Position numbers and translations under genes: made by a program. Shown here one piece after another: positions 6,312 through 7,126 of a stretch of 7,126 nt of DNA. The stretch is from positions 1-7,126 of the forward strand of contig JAEXTI010000277.1 of assembly GCA_023406965.1 (NCBI GenBank), written 5' to 3'. Numbering within the stretch: position 1 is the first letter of the stretch; every line of letters starts with the position of its first letter. The notes under the pieces were generated by a model. The model did no database searches and was not told the DNA's origin. It saw only the letters and a program-made list of their open reading frames with translations. The DNA comes from Chloroflexota bacterium. GTDB lineage: Bacteria > Chloroflexota > Anaerolineae > Anaerolineales > Anaerolineaceae.

Positions 6312-7126
6312 TTATTCCAGCCTGAAGCGCGCCACCAGAGCCTTCACATCCAACTCGCTCTTCGGCTCGGCCACGTCGCGGAACACTTCCCAGGTCTCCA
6401 CGTGAGAGACGGTCTGTCCCGGCTGGATGTTGACAATGGGGCCCAGGGTTTCCAACTCAATAAACTGCGGGTTGCAGTAGCACTCGCTGGAGCTGCCAAA
6501 ATCATAATAGGCTTTCTCGGCTTCAAATTTCGCGTACTTCACGAACAGGCAGCCGTCCAGCCAGTAAGCCAGCCACCCGCTTGGATTGGCGAAACCCACC
6601 TTGAACGGCGAAGGCATTTCCGCTTTCAGCAACAGACAGCCCCGCCCCCACTGCAAGTTAGGGCTGGTCATGTCGTTGTAGGGCCACATGGCCAGGGAGC
6701 GGTTGGGCAGCAGGCCCGTATCTTCCTGGTTGAACGGCAAAACCGCCGTGCCGCCGGGACGCAGTTGGGTGATGGCCCAGGGAGCGCACTCCACGGCCCA
6801 CAGCCCCCGGTTGGTCAGTTGGTGATCGATGGTCAAGCGCGCGCGGTCCGGCGCCAGCACCATCTGCATGGACTTCTGAATGCCGGTCAGTGGTTCGGTC
6901 GCCTGGGTGACCTTCAACCCACCCGCCACAGGCACAATTTCCACGGGGTCGTTATCCAAATCATAGGTGCGCGGCATGTGCTCGGGCGAATGCCACAGGC
7001 GGTGCCCGCCATAGAAACGGTACACCTTCCCATCCGGGCGGGTTGTCGCGGCATCGGGCAAGGTCGCCAGCAGGTTCTCTCCGCCGGGCACGCTCAAGGA
7101 CAGAATGCGCGGTCCAACCGATTGGG
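6312..7126 (-). CDS. Aldose-epimerase-like (DUF4380-like) protein, 5' end off the window
   Basis: The C-terminal 270 codons are present; the reading frame stays open to the right edge, so the true start lies beyond it. An internal TTG at 7095-7097 is not the start, because the residues before it (GPRILSL, continuing to GGENLLA) form the recognisable motif of galactose-mutarotase-like beta-sandwich proteins. Next come FYGGHRLWHSPE, typical of DUF4380-type proteins, then AECAPWAITQLRPGG-like and TLGPIVNIQPGQTVSHVETWEVF near the end, the usual closing strand. These proteins bind sugars, and some are aldose 1-epimerases, but the function of this subgroup is not established. It is convergent with the AOR operon and shares the terminator at 6260-6289. 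Confidence 0.75.
   Translation of the reverse strand, partial: QSVGPRILSLSVPGGENLLATLPDAATTRPDGKVYRFYGGHRLWHSPEHMPRTYDLDNDPVEIVPVAGGLKVTQATEPLTGIQKSMQMVLAPDRARLTIDHQLTNRGLWAVECAPWAITQLRPGGTAVLPFNQEDTGLLPNRSLAMWPYNDMTSPNLQWGRGCLLLKAEMPSPFKVGFANPSGWLAYWLDGCLFVKYAKFEAEKAYYDFGSSSECYCNPQFIELETLGPIVNIQPGQTVSHVETWEVFRDVAEPKSELDVKALVARFRLE

Noticed and set aside
6312..7097. Complete gene starting at the TTG at 7097
   Set aside because: The frame is open to the edge and the upstream residues form the GPRIL motif of the family, so the gene is truncated by the window.

Overview
The window looks like ordinary chromosomal DNA from an anaerobic or facultative bacterium that uses tungsten or molybdenum pterin enzymes. 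The mix of a sugar-phosphate epimerase, an aldehyde:ferredoxin oxidoreductase (AOR) with its own MoaD-like protein, and a cytoplasmic glycosidase-like protein would suit an Anaerolineae-type Chloroflexota. That assignment is an impression from gene content and composition, not a phylogenetic result. There are seven protein genes, plus two clear promoters, an operator and a terminator. No RNA gene, mobile element or CRISPR array was seen.

Left half, all on the minus strand (read right to left): a TetR-family regulator (2123-2770), an alpha/beta hydrolase 24 bases downstream (1154-2098), an HD-domain phosphohydrolase-like protein (354-1040, or 1061 with a TTG start), and the 5' part of an N-acetylmannosamine-6-phosphate 2-epimerase (nanE-like) gene that leaves the window at base 1. 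The TetR gene has a textbook promoter (TTGACA, 17 bp, TAGACT). A perfect 19-bp palindrome lies over the expected transcription start, so the tetR-hydrolase pair is very probably autorepressed. The nanE-like gene has a TATAAT box so close to its ATG that its transcript would be leaderless.

Right half, plus strand: from a separate divergent promoter (TTGCCA, 17 bp, TATAAT at 2954-2982) runs a three-gene operon: a 77-residue MoaD/ThiS-like protein ending in Gly-Gly, a 660-residue AOR-family tungstoenzyme with its [4Fe-4S] cysteines intact, and a 317-residue TIM-barrel, glycosidase-like protein with a cysteine cluster. The operon ends in a bidirectional terminator. Beyond it, convergent on the minus strand, is an aldose-epimerase-like (DUF4380-like) gene cut by the right edge.

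The MoaD-like protein probably serves the pterin cofactor of the AOR. The carbohydrate-type genes on both sides (nanE-like, glycosidase-like, mutarotase-like) make a sugar-derived aldehyde or a sugar-linked oxidation a reasonable guess for the AOR, but its substrate cannot be read from the sequence. The most notable points are the AOR/MoaD/glycosidase-like operon, the Met/Gly-rich segment inside the AOR, and the clean TetR operator with a second, different inverted repeat in the same divergent control region.
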